Shown here: positions 4,589 through 5,625 of the stretch, one piece after another | Layout of the letters: each line of letters starts with the position of its first letter | Position numbering within the stretch: position 1 is the first letter of the stretch | Assembly: GCA_038040325.1 (NCBI GenBank) | Contig: JBBPIM010000072.1 | Coordinates: 1 to 5,625, forward strand | Direction: 5' to 3' | DNA length: 5,625 nucleotides | DNA from: Mayfieldus profundus | Lineage (GTDB): Bacteria > Actinomycetota > Thermoleophilia > Solirubrobacterales > 70-9 | The notes under the pieces: generated by a model | What the model saw: only the letters and a program-made list of their open reading frames with translations | What the model was told of the DNA's origin: nothing | Database searches by the model: none | Made by a program: the position numbers and the translations under genes

Positions 4589-5365
4589 TTAGCTCTTGCG
4601 CCAGTCGCCGCTTTCGTAGCGGTCCAGCCCGGTCATCATCTCGCCGGTCTGGAGGGTGGCCATGCCGTGGTTGTATTCGTTTAAGAGGGCGTCTTCGAGG
4701 GGGAGTGACCACTGCTCGTAGGAGGACCGGCGGTCGCTGCGCAGCGCAGCCTGCGGGCGTGAAGCGATGTCGTGAGCGAGGGCGATCGCGGCGGGGAGCG
4801 CCTCGCCGGGTGGGACGAGGCGGTTGGCCAAGCCCATGCGCTGCGCCTCCTCACCGTGGACCCCGCGGCCCGTGAGGATGAGGTCGAGAGCATGGCTATG
4901 TCCCATCAGGCGGGCGAGGCGGATCGTGCCGCCGTCCATGAGGGGGATGCCCCAGCGGCGGCAGTAGACGCCGAACACGGCGTTGTTCGCGGCGACGCGC
5001 ATGTCGCACCACGCCGCGAGCTCAAGGCCACCGGCGACGGCGTGGCCTTCGACGGCGGCGATGACCGGTTTTGACAGCAGCAGGCGCGTCGGGCCAACTG
5101 GGCCGTCGCCGTCCGGGGCCAGGCGCGTGATGCGGCCGGGGTCGCCGGAGCGCATCGCCTTGAGATCGGCGCCGGCGCAGAACGTGCCGTGGGCGCCGGT
5201 AAGTACCGCAACCGAGACCGCGTCGTCGGCGTCAAAGCTCCGGAACGCGTCCGCCAGGACGGCGGCGGTCAGCCCATCGATGGCGTTGGCGACTTCGGGC
5301 CGGTCGATCGTAATCACCGCGACCGGGCCGTCGACGTCGTGGTGGATCGGCTCCTGGCTAGTCAT
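4589..5365 (-). CDS. Crotonase superfamily protein (enoyl-CoA hydratase/isomerase-like), 258 aa
   Basis: A cytoplasmic acyl-CoA-binding enzyme of the crotonase fold, full length for the family. 'VAVITIDRPEVANAI' (15-29) is the N-terminal strand. 'TFCAGADLKAM' (61-71) supplies one oxyanion-hole backbone amide and 'EGHAVAGGLELAAWCDMRVA' (106-125) the other. Glu115 aligns with the first catalytic Glu (Glu144) of rat mitochondrial hydratase. The second catalytic Glu (rat Glu164) aligns with Cys135 in 'FGVYCRRWGIPLMDGGTIRL' (131-150), a pattern I associate with a common bacterial crotonase subgroup. Ordinary water addition to enoyl-CoA is therefore not assured, and an isomerase or another CoA reaction is possible. 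The ATG is well fixed: AAGGAGG (5375-5369, minus) lies 3 bases before it. No other fatty-acid gene is nearby. Its end faces the terminator of the plus-strand exported protein gene. Confidence 0.92.
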   Translation of the reverse strand: MTSQEPIHHDVDGPVAVITIDRPEVANAIDGLTAAVLADAFRSFDADDAVSVAVLTGAHGTFCAGADLKAMRSGDPGRITRLAPDGDGPVGPTRLLLSKPVIAAVEGHAVAGGLELAAWCDMRVAANNAVFGVYCRRWGIPLMDGGTIRLARLMGHSHALDLILTGRGVHGEEAQRMGLANRLVPPGEALPAAIALAHDIASRPQAALRSDRRSSYEQWSLPLEDALLNEYNHGMATLQTGEMMTGLDRYESGDWRKS

Positions 5366-5551
5366 GCCCCTCCTTGTGATCGTGCCTGCTTCTGGCAGCC
5401 GGTCAGAAAGCGTTGCAGGCGGCGTTGTACGCTGCGCCCGTCGCGGGGGACGGTCGCTTCTGTTTGGCGCCGGGAGGGATAGTGCGCGGCCTCGGCAAGG
5501 GTGCGATTGCTTTGTGGCCGAGCCGATCAGGAGCGCACGCGAGGATGAGCC
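5366..5551. other. Intergenic region upstream of the crotonase gene
   Basis: Apart from the crotonase Shine-Dalgarno sequence, I see no gene that can be supported here. It contains an imperfect hairpin, TTCTG (5390-5394) with CAGAA (5404-5408), and two GCGTTG copies near 5410-5424. A GTG at 5482 behind GGGAGG opens a plus-strand frame that stays open to the window end, but its codon use is poor. No clear -35/-10 pair for the crotonase gene was found. Confidence 0.4.
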
Positions 5552-5625
5552 CTACAGGCCGTCTTCCACGCGCCGGTAGCGAACGTAAACGACGCGAGAG
5601 CCAAACGTCTGTGTCTCGACCAGCT
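5552..5625 (-). CDS. C-terminal end of an unidentified minus-strand gene, cut by the window edge
   Basis: Read on the minus strand from the window edge, the frame gives 'LVETQTFGSRVVYVRYRRVE' followed by DGL and TAG (5554-5552). The alternating hydrophobic and basic residues look like a real beta-strand end of a protein, and about two thirds of the codons end in G or C. Nothing identifies the family. It would lie upstream of the crotonase gene in the same direction, about 190 bases away, so co-transcription is possible but not shown. A competing plus-strand frame over the same bases is less convincing. Confidence 0.5.
   Translation of the reverse strand, partial: LVETQTFGSRVVYVRYRRVEDGL

Noticed and set aside
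5390..5408. TTCTG/CAGAA hairpin as an operator or terminator
   Set aside because: The stem is only 5 pairs with a 9-base loop and no T tract; it is too weak to support a function.
5482..5625. Plus-strand frame from GTG behind GGGAGG, open to the window end
   Set aside because: Its Arg/Ser-rich product and many A/T third positions in the second half suggest chance; the minus-strand C-terminus over the same bases reads more like protein.

Overview
The window is about 70% GC by eye, and its genes use mostly G/C-ending codons. The gene set is DUF445, Abi-alpha/DUF4393, a GcvT/SoxG-like protein, a VOC protein, a YgiN-like monooxygenase and a crotonase of the 'CRRWG.PLMDGG' type. Together these suggest a chromosomal segment of a high-GC actinobacterium, perhaps a Thermoleophilia/Solirubrobacterales-like lineage. 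That placement is inferred from composition and remembered family resemblance, not from a database search.

Left part (57-2206, minus strand): a two-gene unit in which a DUF445 membrane protein is followed, with a 4-base ATGA overlap, by an Abi-alpha (DUF4393) family protein. The recognisable N-terminus of the DUF445 protein extends upstream of its first standard start codon. Divergent from it (2257-3125, plus) is a folate-binding GcvT/YgfZ/SoxG-like protein. It has a good promoter candidate, a possible leaderless 11-codon leader ORF that overlaps its start, and a 28-codon coding-quality tail just past its stop in the +1 frame, which suggests a one-base frameshift.

Middle (3144-4008): a VOC (glyoxalase-fold) protein on minus and an ABM/YgiN-type monooxygenase on plus, divergently arranged around an 11-base perfect inverted repeat and a separate 10-base palindrome. 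The monooxygenase gene is closed by a hairpin terminator.

The most interesting part (about 4009-4545, plus) is a self-contained cassette. A possible sigma-28/WhiG-type promoter is followed by a well-conserved class I cyclic-di-GMP (GEMM-I) riboswitch aptamer, then a perfect Shine-Dalgarno sequence and a GTG-started gene for an unrecognised 106-residue exported protein with two mature cysteines and a Gly/Asp-rich tail. It ends in a strong intrinsic terminator. The likely reading is that c-di-GMP, the signal that switches bacteria between motile and sessile or developmental states, controls production of this small extracellular protein.

Right part (4589-5625, minus): a crotonase-superfamily protein with an excellent Shine-Dalgarno sequence, a gap of roughly 190 bases without a clear gene, and the last codons of another minus-strand gene cut by the window edge.
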